Part shown: one piece after another, positions 35,728-48,000 of the stretch | How the letters are laid out: every line of letters starts with the position of its first letter | Numbering within the stretch: the first letter of the stretch is position 1 | NCBI GenBank assembly: GCA_023614405.1 | Contig: CM042697.1 | Coordinates: forward strand, 189,905,189 to 189,969,188 | DNA length: 64,000 bases | Direction: 5' to 3' | Source: Avena insularis | Taxonomy: Eukaryota > Streptophyta > Magnoliopsida > Poales > Poaceae | Made by a program: the position numbers and the translations under genes | The notes under the pieces: model-generated | The model's database searches: none | What the model saw: only the letters and a program-made list of their open reading frames with translations | What the model was told of the DNA's origin: nothing

Positions 35728-37615
35728 TGTTGGAGATATGCCCAATAGGCATTAATAAAATGGTTATTATTATATCTTTGTGTTTATGATAAATGTTTAC
35801 ATCACATGCTATAATTGTACAAACCGGAAACATTAATACTTGTGTGTTTTGTAAACATAAAAGAGGTCCCTGGTAAGACTCTTGTTGAACCATCTTGTTG
35901 ATTAATAGATGATCATGTTTCCTGATCATGGACATTGGATTTTATTAATAACAAGGTCATATCATTGGGAGAATGATGTGATGACACACTCCTATAGTTA
36001 AGAATAACATAAGATCAAGTCATTTCAAGTTTGTTTGCTATAAGCTATCAAATACATAGTAACCTAATCCTTCGACCATAAGATCATGTTAATCACCATC
36101 ACCGAATGAATGCTTTGATGACATCAAACACCACTTTCGTAAGTGGGTGGTTATAAAGGTGGCATTAGGTATTTTGAAAGTATGTGTTGAGGCACATGGA
36201 TCAAGGGTGGGATTTGTCCATCCATATGATGGATAGATATACTATGGGCCCTCTCGGTGTAATGTCATCCAATTGGCTTGCAAGCATGTGACTAGGTCAC
36301 AAGGGATCACATGTCATGGAATGAGTAAAGAGTACTTATCGGTAACGAGGCTGAACTAGGTATTGGAGATACCAACAATCAAACCTCGGATAAGTAAAGT
36401 ATCACGAGACAAAGGGAAATTGGTATCGTATGTAAATGTTTCATTCGATCATGAAGTAATTGTAGAAATATGTGGGAGCCATATGAATTTCCAGATTCCT
36501 CTATTGGTTATTGATCGGAGAAGTGTCTCGATCATGTCTGCATAATTCATGAACCGTAGGGAGACACACTTAAGGATTCGATGTTATTTAGTAAATATGG
36601 AAATGAGTTGGAGACCGAATGTTGTTCGGAGTCTCGTATTGGATCGAGGACATCACAAGGAGATTCGGAATGGTCCAGAGAATATGATTCATATAAGGAA
36701 TGTCCAATTCCAGGGTTCGGGAATGTTTTCGGTGTTTTCACCGGAATCTTCTAGAAGGTCCACCACCCCGGAGGGGGGGTATATGAATGTGCCATGCCAA
36801 TGTGGAATGGTTGCATCATACCCTAGGTCACTTGGCTGGACAATGGGAAGAGAAATAATCAAACTCCAGTTTGAATAGTCAAACTCCAATTTGAAAAGTC
36901 AAATCCGATTTTGAAAGTCAAAGTCCAAGTGGAGGGATTGTAGGAAACCTTCATGGGAGAGGTTTCCCTCTCCCTCCTTGCCGCCGACCAACAAGGGGTG
37001 TTGGGGAAGGACTCGGCCTCCCCCTAGCCGCCCCTCCCACCTATAAAGGGTGGGGGTGGGGCGCCCCTTGGCCTCACCCCACAAACCATAGGCCGCCTCC
37101 CTCTACCAAGTCGTCGGCGCCCTAAACCATAGCTCTTCTCTAAACTGCTGCCTAGCTCTAGCCCTACTCATCGGCCACCTCCTCCCCTCGGTGTCTAAAC
37201 CCTAGCCACAGAGGGCCTATCTAAATCCACCATACCTGCTCCGGCTTAGGCTAATCCCTGTGTGATCTACTCCTCCACCTCCACCACCACACCGTCGTGC
37301 TATTGGAATCTCGAGGAGATCTACAACCTCTGTTGCCTGCTAGAACAAGCGAGAGGAAGGTCTTCAACGAGTACCGAACGTGTAACCGACTGCGGAAGCA
37401 CTGCTGGAACGTGGTGCTAGAAGGATCATCTTCACAATCTTGATATCGGCAAGTGAACGACTACATCAACCACAAGAATCCGATCTCATTAAATGCTTTG
37501 AATCTTCGAGGGTTAGTACTCTATGAACTTGTTGCACCGATCTCGTAGATTAGATCTTTGCTTTTGTGTTTTGATGCGATAGAATTTTTTGTTTTCCATG
37601 CTACGAACCCCTACA
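35728..37615 (+). repeat. 3' LTR of the old BARE-like element (1888 bp)
   Basis: It begins TGTTGGAGATATGCCC and ends GAACCCCTACA before AATAT. It is uninterrupted and supplies the empty-site reference for both insertions in the 5' LTR. A TATA box is at 37042-37047. Confidence 0.93.
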
Positions 37616-37620
37616 AATAT

Positions 37621-38311
37621 AAGACTAGAAAATCCCTCATATGGTCTCCATGTTTAATTATGAGGTGAATCGGTTATACAACCCGGACCCGCGAAATATG
37701 CATGCAAACATGTACAATTCGATATGCAACAATTCATATAGATGGCAATTATTATAAAAATAGGGGGTCACGAATAGGGGTCACACATCGGTTTCAGTGA
37801 TCTTGGGTTCGATGTGGTTTGAGTTTAGTCTCTGGACGCCAGGATCGGTCTTTGAAACAGGGCTTCGTATCCGGGAAGAAGATCTCGACGTTCCTTGTCC
37901 AAGTCCTTCGGGTACGGGTGATTCAGGTCCGCGAGGGATATGTCCTTGGGGTCTCAGTTGACGGATCCGTGTACAAGTTCTTGGCGGTGGTGCTTCGAGG
38001 GTATTAGGTTTGATACGATCTCCGTGTAGTACCATGTTCACGCTTTCGAGGTACCGGGTTGACGGGAAGATCTCGTCCATCCTATCACCTTACCACCTTA
38101 CGAGTACATATCTTCAATGTAGATATTGTCACTCGGCCTTGGGCGGCGGGCATTGAAATCGGAGCACCAAGTGTGCTATGATGGCTTGTAACAGAATTAT
38201 CACACGGACATACACAAATACACGCATAGGTGATCTTGGCAGCACACCAACAAATTCTAACATATGGACAAGAAGCCTCTGTCGGCAAGGAGGAAGACGT
38301 GAGGTCGTAGA
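37621..38311 (-). mobile_element. Backbone segment 3
   Basis: Non-coding sequence that follows segment 2 once the BARE-like element is removed. The right part is relatively GC-rich. The last five bases GTAGA (38307-38311) are duplicated at 44540-44544. No gene is recognised. Confidence 0.5.
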
Positions 38312-39207
38312 TGTTGGGAATATGCCCTAGAGGCAATCATGTATGATGAGATTTCCCATTGTATTCATAAAGATATTAAGTAGTCCTTGTATAAACATCT
38401 GATGTGTATCATTGAATATGTGATTCGGTTGTGGAACTATGCATTCATGTTGTTTGTACTAAATATCCTTGGTCATTGAGGTTGTGCTGGACACACAACT
38501 TAGACCAATGTGAAAGTTGGCTTGATGACTCGGTTCCACTTGTCATGGGCATGGAGATGCTATTCCTACTTAAACAGATTCGGCTAAAGAGTTTAGCGAG
38601 TCGGATTGAAAAATATTGAGGTACAACGAACTAGTTGTCATTTGTATATCTAAATCAATGTAATCCTTAGACCTGAGGTTGTTGCATAGTCCGAGTTGAG
38701 GATCACCGACTTAGGTTCTGTCAAACGCTGATCCGTAATCGCGTTATAAAGCGAGTTCGGGTCGACTGAGAATCAAGTTGCGTGATGTGAATAACCAAGA
38801 TGGGATTTTCCCCCTCCACTCAGAGAGATATTCTCTGGGCCCTCTTGTGAGATATGATTCGGAAAGCATGGCCATGCACGACTCGGTTAAGTGTTAACCG
38901 AGGCGATCGACTAACAGTTAGTTGGGTGAATCACTTATCTCGGATCGAGAAGAGAGTCGGACTATTTAAGGGATGAGAAATATTCACCTATAGTCTGACA
39001 AGGTATATCGTGAGGCAAAAGGGACTCGGACGTAAGTCGCATTGGAAAGGCAAGTCGTCATGACTCTTTGGTACTTGGGAGTCGGCACGTTCTGCTAGGA
39101 GCCGCTACCGACTGATCGATTGAGAGTCGGACTCCAATCATGTCCAAGTAGCCATGAGCCTGCGGGGTCACACACTTAAGAGTGGGAGCAAGTTCGGATT
39201 GGATCTG
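38312..39207 (+). repeat. 5' LTR of the second Copia element, truncated
   Basis: It matches 43183-44083 closely and stops at GGATCTG (39201-39207), where the 3' LTR continues for 456 bp more. The missing part contains the TATA box (44216-44223 in the 3' LTR). The gag start lies only 10 bp downstream. Confidence 0.93.
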
Positions 39208-39216
39208 GTGTAGATC

Positions 39217-40070
39217 ATGGAACCAAGTAGTAGTCACTCTCAGATATCCGGTCTTGCATTGAGAACCATTCTTGAGAAAGATAAACTGAACGACACTAAT
39301 TTTACCAACTGGTACCGAAATCTGAGAATTGTTCTCAAACAAGAAAAGAAGGACCATGTCCTAGACAACCCACTTCCAGATGAGCCGAATGAGAATGCGA
39401 CTGTCGCTGCCACCAATGCCTACCGTCGGGCTAAGGATGAGTCCACGGATATTAGCTGTCTTATGCTTGCTCACATGGAACCGGACTTGCAAAATAAGTT
39501 CGAGCATGTTGAGGCCTACGATATGATCGAAAGCCTCAAAAATATGTTCCAGGCTCAGGCGAAGACTGAGAGGTATCAAGTCTCTCAGGCTTTGCTGAGT
39601 TGCAAGCTTAAGGATGGTGATCCACTGAGTCCGCATGTGATCAAAATGGTTGGTTACGTGCAGTCTTTGGAGAGGCTTGACTACCCCATTAGCGAAGAGT
39701 TCGCTACGGATATAATTCTGAACTCTCTTCCTAGTGCATATGGGCAGTTCATTTCGAACTACCACATGCATGGTATGGATAAGAAGCTCACTGAATTGCA
39801 TGGGATGCTCAAGCAGGTAGAGGCGGATCTCAAGAAGGGCACCAGTCAAGTGTTGATGGTGCAGAATAAGGCTAAGTTCAAGAAGAGTTCTTGGACTAAG
39901 AAGAAGGCTAAGTCAGGAGGAAAGAAGGCTCCGGACCCGGTCCCAAGCGCTTCCTCAGGGACTAAGCCATCTCCTTCAGCCGGATCCACTTGCTTCTACT
40001 TCAAGGCGGATGGCCACTAGAAGAGGAACTGCAGCAAGTACTTGGCCGATAAATCCAAGAGTGGAGGTAT
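39217..40070 (+). pseudogene. gag: Copia gag with stop in the zinc knuckle
   Basis: The frame starts MEPSSSHSQISG at 39217, ten bases after the LTR breakpoint. Capsid motifs are DTNFTNWYRNLRIVL, AHMEPDLQNKFE, LKNMFQAQAKTERYQVSQAL and LPSAYGQFISNYH, then a Lys-rich linker. The zinc knuckle reads CFYFKADGH* and continues KRNC: the second Cys is Phe, and TAG (40018-40020) stands where Trp (TGG) is expected. Reading on gives KYLADKSKSG. The capsid itself is complete. Confidence 0.9.
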
Positions 40071-41230
40071 GACTTCCGACTTAGGTACACTTGTTTGCAA
40101 TGTTATAGACATATATCTTGCTGATGCACCTAATAGTTCTTGGGCATATGATACCGGATCAGTTATTCACATCTGCAACTCGTTGCGGGGACTGGTAAGA
40201 ACTAGGAGCGTAGCAAGAGGCGAGGTTGATATTCGAGTCGGCAACAAAGCAAGAGTTGCTGCATTGGAAGTCGGCACGATGCAACTTCATTTACCTTCCG
40301 GATTCATTATGGAACTGAATAATTGTTATTATGTTCCAGTGCTCATTCAAACATTATTTACGCTTCATGTTTGATGAGGCAAGGCTATGAGTCGAATATC
40401 AAGAATAATGGTTGTTCTTTGTATTTGAATGATATGTTTCACGGCTTTGCACCCGTCCGGGGCCGGGTTATTTATTTTGAATCTTGATGGTGAGTCGGTT
40501 TATAACATAAATGTTAAAAGGTTGAAACCAAATGATCTGAATATGACTTACTTTTTGGCATTGGCTTGGTCATATAAGTTGGAAACGCATGAAGAAGCTC
40601 CATGATGATGGACTCCTAACTTCGTTCGACTTGGAGTCGTTCGAGACATGCGAATCTTGCCTACTCGGCAAAATGACCAAGACACCTTTTGCAAAGAGTT
40701 GCGAAAGGGCGTCCGACTTGTTGGGACTAGTACATAGTGATGTATGTGGACCAATGAGCACGACAGCCAGGGGTGGTTATGAGTACTTCATTACCTTCAC
40801 TGATGATTTGAGTAGGTATGGATATATATACCTGATGAAACATAAGTCGGAAGCCTTTGAAAAGTTCAAAGAATTCCAGAATGAAGCACATAATCAACTC
40901 GGCAAGAAAATAAAGTTTCTTCGGTCGGACCGAGGAGGTGAGTACATGAGCCATGAGTTTGATGACCATCTGAAAAGTTGTGGAATAGTTCCTCAACTTA
41001 CTCCGCCAGGAACGCCGCAAAGGAATGGTGTTTCGGAAAGGCGAAATCTGACCTTGTTGGACATGGTACGGTCAATGATGAGTCGGACAGATCTGCCTTT
41101 ATCATTTTGGGGTTATTGTCTAGAAACAGCGGCGTTCACACTAAACAGAGTACCATCAAAATCGGTAGATAAGATACCGCATGAGATGTGGACAGGCAAA
41201 AAGGCGAGTTTGTCTTTTCTTAAGATTTGA
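40071..41230 (+). pseudogene. pol: Copia protease, GAG-pre-integrase and integrase
   Basis: The protease keeps its active site (WAYDTGSVIHICNS, about 40141-40180) and runs to a frameshift stop at 40372-40374. GAG-pre-integrase reaches ETCESCLLGKM. The integrase shows VHSDVCGPMST, FTDDLSRYGYIY, the Asp of FLRSDRGGEYMS, and the Glu region of TPQRNGVSERRN, so D, D and E are all present in one frame (40589-41230). That frame ends with a shift at SFLKI, where a FGCEAF-type segment should follow. It is the best-kept integrase of the window apart from the chromovirus. Confidence 0.9.
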
Positions 41231-43132
41231 TGTTGTGAAGCATTTGTCAAGCGACTTCAGTCGGACAAGCTTACGACCAAGTCAGATAAATGTATTTTCG
41301 TGGGGTATCCGAGGGAAACCTTGGGTTACTACTTCTACAACCAAGAAGAGGGCAAAGTGTTTGTCGCTCGTAACGGTGTCTTCCTTGAGAAAGAGTTTCT
41401 CAGTCGGGGAGTAAGTGGGAGCATGGTGCAGCTCGAAGAAATTCGAGAGGAACCGGCTAGTAGCGAGTCGGCAAAAACCTTGGAGGTTGAGCCGGTCGTG
41501 GCAGCTGAGCCGGAAGCAGCACCTATACTACGAAGATCGGCAAGATTATGAAGTGTTCGTGATGTGTTACTGTTAGACAGTGATGAGGCGGCAAATTATT
41601 CGGAAGCGATGGTGGGATCTGATTCCGAGTCATGGCTTGGAGCCATGAGATCCGAGTTAAAGTCCATGGATGAAAATCAAGTTTGGAACTTGGTTGATCT
41701 GCCAGACGGTGCAAGACCCGTCGAGTGCAAATGGGTCTTTAAGAAGAAAACTATTATGGATGGAAATGTTTCAATCTATAAAGCACGCCTTGTCGCGAAG
41801 GGATTCCGACAAGTTCAAGGAGTTGATTACGACGAGACTTTCTCGCCCGTAGCGATGCTTAAATCAGTTCAGATCATGTTAGCTATAGCGGCCTATTTCG
41901 ACTATGAGATACAGATGGATGTCAAAACGGCTTTCCTTAACGGAAATTTAACCGAGGATGTGTATATGATACAGCCCGAGGGTTTTGTCGATCCGTCTAA
42001 TGCTGACAAAGTATGTAAACTTCAGAAATCCATTTATGGGTTGAAGCAAGCATCTCGGAGTTGGAATATTCGCTTTGATGAGGTAGTCAAATCGTTTGGC
42101 TTCATCAAGAGTGATCATGATTCTTGTTTGTACAAGAAGTTTAGTGGGAACAAATTAAATTTTCTAATCTTATATGTGGATGACATATTACTGATTGGAA
42201 ATAATGTCCAGATGTTACAAGAAACCAAGGAATCATTGGAAAGGAGTTTCTCAATGAAAGACTTGGGTGAGGCAACATACATCCTCGGAATCCGGATCTA
42301 TAGAGATAGATCAAGGAGGCTCATTGGATTGAGTCAGAGTACTTATTTGGACAAAGTGTTGAAGAAGTTCAACATGGAATCATCTAAGAAGGGGTTCTTA
42401 CCGATGTCCCATGGTGTAAAACTTAGCAAGACTCAGTGTCCTTTGACAACTGATGAGCGAAGTCGAATGAGTGCGATTCCATATGCTTCTGCAGTCGGAT
42501 CCATCATGTATGCCATGATTTGTACTAGGCCAGATGTTTCCTATGCTCTAAGTGTTGTGAGCAGATACCAGGCTGATCCTGGAGAAATCCACTAGACCGC
42601 GGCTAAAAATATCCTAAAGTACTTGAGAAGGACTAAGGATATGTTCGTGGTTTATGGTGGTGAAGATGAACTCAGTGTAAAGGGTTACACGGATGCGAGT
42701 TATCTTACCGACTCTGATGATTCTCGTTCGCAGTCCGGATATGTGTTTATTATAAACGGAGGTGCTGTGAGCTGGAAGAGTTCGAAGCAAGAGGCGTATG
42801 CTGCGTCAACAGAGGCTGAGTATATTGCGCCGTCGGAGGCAAAGGAAGCTGTTTGGATGAGGAATTTCCTCATGGATCTTGGTGTGGTTCAGGGCTCGTC
42901 CAATCCGTTGGACGTGTATTGTGACAACAATGGTGCTATTGCACAAGCCAAGGAACCTAGACAGCACCAGAAGAACAAGCACATACTCATGCGATACCAC
43001 CTGATTCGCCAGTTCGTGGATCAGGGTGATATCAAGTTATGCAAGGTACACACTGATGCAAATATTGCGGATCCGTTGACAAAGCCGTTACCACAGCCAA
43101 AGCATGAGGCGCTTTTGAGCCATGGGCATTAG
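41231..43132 (+). pseudogene. pol: Copia reverse transcriptase and RNase H
   Basis: A linker frame (41300-41551) carries GYPRETLGYYFYN and an acidic, Glu-rich tail. The long frame 41564-42595 has KWVFKKKTIMDGNVS, YKARLVAKGFRQVQGVDYDETF, QMDVKTAFLNG, YGLKQASRSWN, ILYVDDILLIGN and MKDLGEATYILGI. TAG at 42593-42595 replaces an expected Trp. The RNase H frame (to 43132) contains VKGYTDASYLTD, SWKSSKQEAYAASTEAEY, YCDNNGAIAQAKEP and IADPLTKPLP. Reverse transcriptase and RNase H are each complete but separated by one stop. Confidence 0.92.
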
Positions 43133-43168
43133 ATGCTTAGACATGTGATGTCAGAAGATTGACTCTAG

Positions 43169-43182
43169 TGCAAGTGGGAGAC
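43169..43182 (+). promoter_or_regulatory. Polypurine tract of the second Copia element
   Basis: TGCAAGTGGGAGAC directly precedes the 3' LTR and equals the motif in the two other Copia elements. Confidence 0.85.
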
Positions 43183-44539
43183 TGTTGGGAATATGCCCTA
43201 GAGGCAATCATGTATGATGAGATTTCCCATTGTATTCATAAAGATATTAAGTAGTTCTTGCATAAACATCTGATGTGTATCATTGAATATGTGATTCGGT
43301 TGTGGAACTATGCATTCATGTTGTTTGTACTAAATATCCTTGGTCATTGAGGTTGTGCTGGACACACAACTTAGACCAATGTGAAAGTTTGCTTGATGAC
43401 TCGGTTCCACTTGTCATGGGCATGGAGATACTATTCCAACTTACACAGATTCGGCTAAAGAGTTTAGCGAGTCGGATTGACCCATATTGAGGTACAACAA
43501 ACTAGTTGTTATTTGTATATCTCAATCAATGTAATCCTTAGACCTGAGGTTGTTCCATAGTCCAAGTTGAGGATCATCGATTTAGGTTCTGTCAAACGCT
43601 TATCCGTAACTGGGCAGTTATAAAGGCAGAGTTCGGGTCGACTGAGAATCAAGCTGCGTGATGTGAATAACCAAGATGGGATTTTGCCCCTCCACTCGGA
43701 GAGATATTCTCTGGGCCCTCTCGTGAGATATGATTCGGAAAGCATGGCCATGCACGACTCGGTTAAGTGTTAACCGAGGCGATCAACTAAGAGTTAGTCG
43801 GGTGAATCACTTATCTCGGATCGAGAAGAGAGTCGAACTATTTAAGGGATGACAAATATTCGCCTATAGTCTGACAAGGTATATCGTGAGGCAAAAGGGA
43901 CTCGGACATAAGTCGCATTGGAAAGGCAAGTCGTCATGACTCTTTGGTACTTGGGAGTCGGCACGTTCTGCTAGGAGCTGCTACCGACTGATCGATTGAG
44001 AGTCGGACTCCAATCGTGTCCAAGTAGCCATGAGCCTGCGAGGTCACGCACTTAAGAGAGGGAGCAAGTTCGGATTGGATCTGAACCTATAATCTGGTTG
44101 GGTTGGACCTAAACCGGATTAGGACTGAGTTAGTGAGTTGGACTCACGGTGACTAGTGTTATATGGGCTTTAGTGAATGGGTGTGGCGAAGCCCACGTTC
44201 ACTCCTATATATAGTGGAGCACCGTAACCCGTAAAGGTTAATCGTTGTTCGTTAGGTCATTCCATGTGTTGGAAACCCTAGCTCCACAGCAGTCTGCCGT
44301 CGTTCAACCTAGCGATTCGCGCGGTGCTCCTCCTTGTACGTGTGGATACCAGCAGAGGTGTTGTGCGATCAGCACCAGGACGATCGGATCGTGAGGACTG
44401 CACTGCATCAACTGATGCGCTTCATCAGTAATCCGCAACCGCGCGTCTAGTGGTAAACCTCGTGGCCTTCTACCTCAGCTAGATCTTGGGATCACCATGT
44501 TAGAGGAAAAAATTTGTTTTATCTCCACGTGGCCCAACA
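43183..44539 (+). repeat. 3' LTR of the second Copia element (1357 bp)
   Basis: A complete LTR with TATA box TATATATA (44216-44223) and end GGCCCAACA before GTAGA. Because the matching promoter is gone from the 5' LTR, this 3' LTR is the only copy able to start transcription, and it would read outward into flanking DNA. Confidence 0.93.
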
Positions 44540-44544
44540 GTAGA

Positions 44545-45030
44545 CGGGTGAGTGGATGCCGGTGACAGGGACAGACGGTGGCGGGGAAGAAGGGGCATAG
44601 TCAAAGGCGGACGATGGGCTTGGCAACCTCGCTCGTGCTACATGTGCGGGCGGCAGATAGTCTGCTTGGCAGTAGCGCAAGCCGTGGGGCTAGAATCTGG
44701 TGGCAGGGCGAGTTATGATAGAGGGAGGATGGAGAGGCTGGTGCGGGGGAAGCGTAGGTGGGGTCGGGGTCGAGGGCCTGACGGCGATGACGTTTGGTGA
44801 AGGGGGTCCGCGGGGAAGACGAGGGAGGCCGAGCTTGTGCATCCTTTGGTGGGTCGGCAGCTGAGCTCGGTCGTCACAGGAAGGCTAGCTCGAGGAAGAT
44901 GGGCACGAGCGGGAGGGGAGGAAGGCGCGCCAGCCGACCGGAATGCAGCGGTGGCATCTTGAGGATCCCGCGCAGCGGGTGAGGGGAGACAAAGGAGGGA
45001 GGGAAGTTTGCGGCAGGGTCGGGAGGAAAG
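44545..45030 (-). mobile_element. Backbone segment 4, GC-rich
   Basis: A GC-rich, G-biased stretch continuing segment 3. It resembles the GC-rich leader part of long grass Gypsy LTRs seen from the opposite strand. Several short open frames on both strands lack recognisable domains. The last five bases GAAAG (45026-45030) are duplicated at 58575-58579. Confidence 0.45.
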
Positions 45031-48000
45031 TGATACGTACAAAACATATCTACTTTCCCGAACACTTCTGCTATTGTTTCTCCTCTAAACTAGGGCATGA
45101 GTGCCATGATCTCAGATCTGAACTTATTATTGAATCATTATGATAGTATTGTTTGTGATCTTATCTACAAGTTGTGTACACATATCATTGTCCGGATCCA
45201 AAGGCCCCGAAGTGACAGAAATTGGGACAGCCGGAGGGGATGGCTATGATATGAGGATCACATGTGTTCATGGAATGTTAATGCTATGCTCCGGTACTCT
45301 ATTAAATGGAGTACCTTAATGTAGAGGTCCCAACCTGATAAGGTAGAGATCCCTGTGTTTGCAATGCTAGTCCCTGGATCAATATCTAGCATCCATAGTT
45401 TAAGATGTAATATAAAGAAACAAAGGTCATAATAAAACTTTATAACCAGGAATAAAATAATTCAATACATCTTACATAACTCATTTGGCTATGTCATTAC
45501 AATGCAGCAGAAATAACTATATAGCATGGAGTCCTTCATCTTCAAAGCGTCATAAGCAAACATGTTGGTTGTAGACTTGTAATCCTATTCAACACACTTT
45601 ACTAACATCAAACAAACCTGAAACATATAAGTTACAGCCACAAGGGTCAATACATTTGAATTGTATTGGCAAGTTTCACTACTATGTGGAAATAAGTTGG
45701 ATCCTATCAGTATATGCATATTTGGCTAGGTAGGGTTTAGGCTCATTTGCAGAAAGCAATATGGTTTTATCCTATCTTTTCAAAATAGTTTTGATCTTTT
45801 AACAATCTTTCTAAACTCCTTGGAAAACTGCAAGTGCTTCTAATCCCTTTTTGACACCATCAAGTTTTACTTTGAGAAATTTGAATGTCGAGATCTTCCA
45901 TAGCTTCAGGCCTTAGTTGCTCAGATTTGTCCATAACCGGGGACATGACTAAGTACTTAGAATTTGATCTTCTGTAGAGGTTGTACACTTTACCCACATG
46001 ACATAATCTCGTCTTGCGGCTACCAGTGGCCGCTGGATAAGTACACACCAAATGGAGTACCGGCAGATCGAGAATGTGACAAAGTCTTTCCGTAGAAGTC
46101 CTCCCAAGACATAATGCTAGCATGTCTACCAGGCACCAATGTAAGGATATATTTCCAATACATGAATCTAGTTAACCTGAATAGGTGCCAATGCAAGGGT
46201 CTTCTACTATGTAATTGACTAAGCAAGTGCCTATTTAGCATGTGGCTATACACGGAAGCCACTGTACGAGAAACATGTTCAATCTCTAAGTCCCCGGGTG
46301 GTTTTCTTCTAGTGCACATACGAAAAATATAGCCATGTAAACATGGTTCCCTTTGTTGCCACCTTATCCACAATTGAGTATCCACATTCCACCCAGGTGA
46401 TTCATTGAGTACTTATTTTATTATATAAAACGTATAATTTTCCAACACTTCATATAACCATAACATGTATTCCACCCCAAGTCTATAGCAGGGCTAAGCA
46501 TACTACAACTATGATGTTCTCACTAAGGAAGATATAAAGGATATCCTAATAGGACATAGCATAGCATAGGAATATAGTAGCCCTATCATGCATACTACAA
46601 AAATTCTACTAAGTGTATTGAAAATAGTAGGACTTGGATGATAATGCCAGTTGCCTTTTTAGTAGAGAATATTGGTTCACTCCTTGATCTTGCAATAATC
46701 ACACTCTTCAAATTTCACTACATATCAATCAAGCAAGCACATATTCAAACTAGCATTCAAACAATTCACCACATAAAACAATAAAAACAGAGCAATGCAT
46801 GCAAGCATGCAAAAGATTTTTTTACTTGGAAAAGTGGTTTCCAATAGGCTATAAACATTTTAAAACTCCTATTGGTCATTTACAAAAGTGGTAAAACCAT
46901 TTTAAACCAAGTTAGTGAAAATGGGCCATTTAAATCATTTTGTTTTGCTAGAAATTATTTAAATCAAAGTAATATTTTATAGTGTTAGCCAAATATATTT
47001 TTAAACACAAATGTTAATGTTCTAAGGTCAAAGTGTTTTTAGACTAATCCATTTGCAAAAGGTTTTTTCATCCAAATCCATTTTTAAATCAAAGAAATAA
47101 TTTTATTTGCTAGAAATGCCTTTAAACAAAGTAATAATTTACTAGGGTTCATCAATCCTAAAACTTAGTGTTTAAGGTCAGAGAGTTTAAATCAAACCAT
47201 TTTCAAAAGGTTTTACTCAAAAAGCATTTTCAAACCATAATCAATATTTTTATTTAACTAGAAATGCTTTTATTCAAGGATTAATTCCTTAGTGTCACAA
47301 AATATACGTTTAAATCCAAAAATTGGTTTTTATGGTCAGTAGGTTCAAAAAAAAACATTTACAAAAGATTTTACCCTAAAATCATTTTTATAATAAATTT
47401 TATACACAAAATAAGCCTAAATATGTTTCTGCAAAAACAACCAATTTTTCAGAAGCAAAATATTAAACTAATGGCATGGTTGCAAAGTTTGTATTTTTGT
47501 GATTCCAATGATATAAAATTTGTAAAATTTGGCCAAGCAGAACAATAGTTATGATTTTTGCAAGTCTAAACAAACAAAATCATTTTATGGATTTTAACAG
47601 ACAGACTCAGGCCACGTGGTGTGTTCCTATTGGCCGGTACCGGTTCGCATGGATCGGTATTTACGAGCCGTCAGATTTTAAGTGGCAATGCACGGTTCTG
47701 ATCAATATTCATCTAAATCTAATCCTAGCCGACGGATATGCATCCTACGGTTCTAAACACAGCGACCACAGATGGGTGACGCTGGCGGCGGCTGCGTGGC
47801 GGCGCGCTCTGTTCGCGGTGGTGTCGGCTATTACAGAAAGCTAGAGAGAGGGGAAAAAGGCTTACAGTGTTCGGGTGATCGCAGTGAAGCTCAAGGTGGC
47901 TTTCTTTTGTCGAGGTGCGCACGGAAACGACGGCGATTGCTCACCGAAGATGGCGTCGGCGTCGGGCACGCTCTGTCGTGGTCGAAGGCGAGGTTTTAAG

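Larger units (their letters stand above)
14534..37615 (+). mobile_element. Old BARE-like Ty1/Copia element, interrupted twice
   Basis: It starts TGTTGGAGATATGC and ends GAACCCCTACA, with AATAT duplications at 14529-14533 and 37616-37620. The 5' LTR is split by an Angela element (14672-23215) and a CACTA transposon (24888-31118). Without these insertions it is about 9 kb. A deletion has removed the last 46 bp of the 5' LTR, the primer site and roughly 0.4 kb of leader. The internal region still aligns by eye to Angela-type gag-pol but has no long open frame, so this is an old, dead copy. Confidence 0.9.
38312..44539 (+). mobile_element. Ty1/Copia element with truncated 5' LTR
   Basis: LTRs begin TGTTGGGAATATGCCC and the 3' LTR ends GGCCCAACA; GTAGA duplications flank it. 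It belongs to the same broad lineage as BARE/Angela by protein motifs and purine tract, but its LTR is a different family, rich in GAGTCGG. A deletion joins position 901 of the LTR to just upstream of gag, removing the promoter, R, U5, primer site and leader. The coding part is well kept with few stops and shifts, so it was active fairly recently and then lost its 5' control region. Confidence 0.93.

Noticed and set aside
44552..45143. GC-rich open frames that look like a host exon.
   Set aside because: Frames overlap on both strands, none has a domain, and the segment is continuous with the LTR-like backbone.
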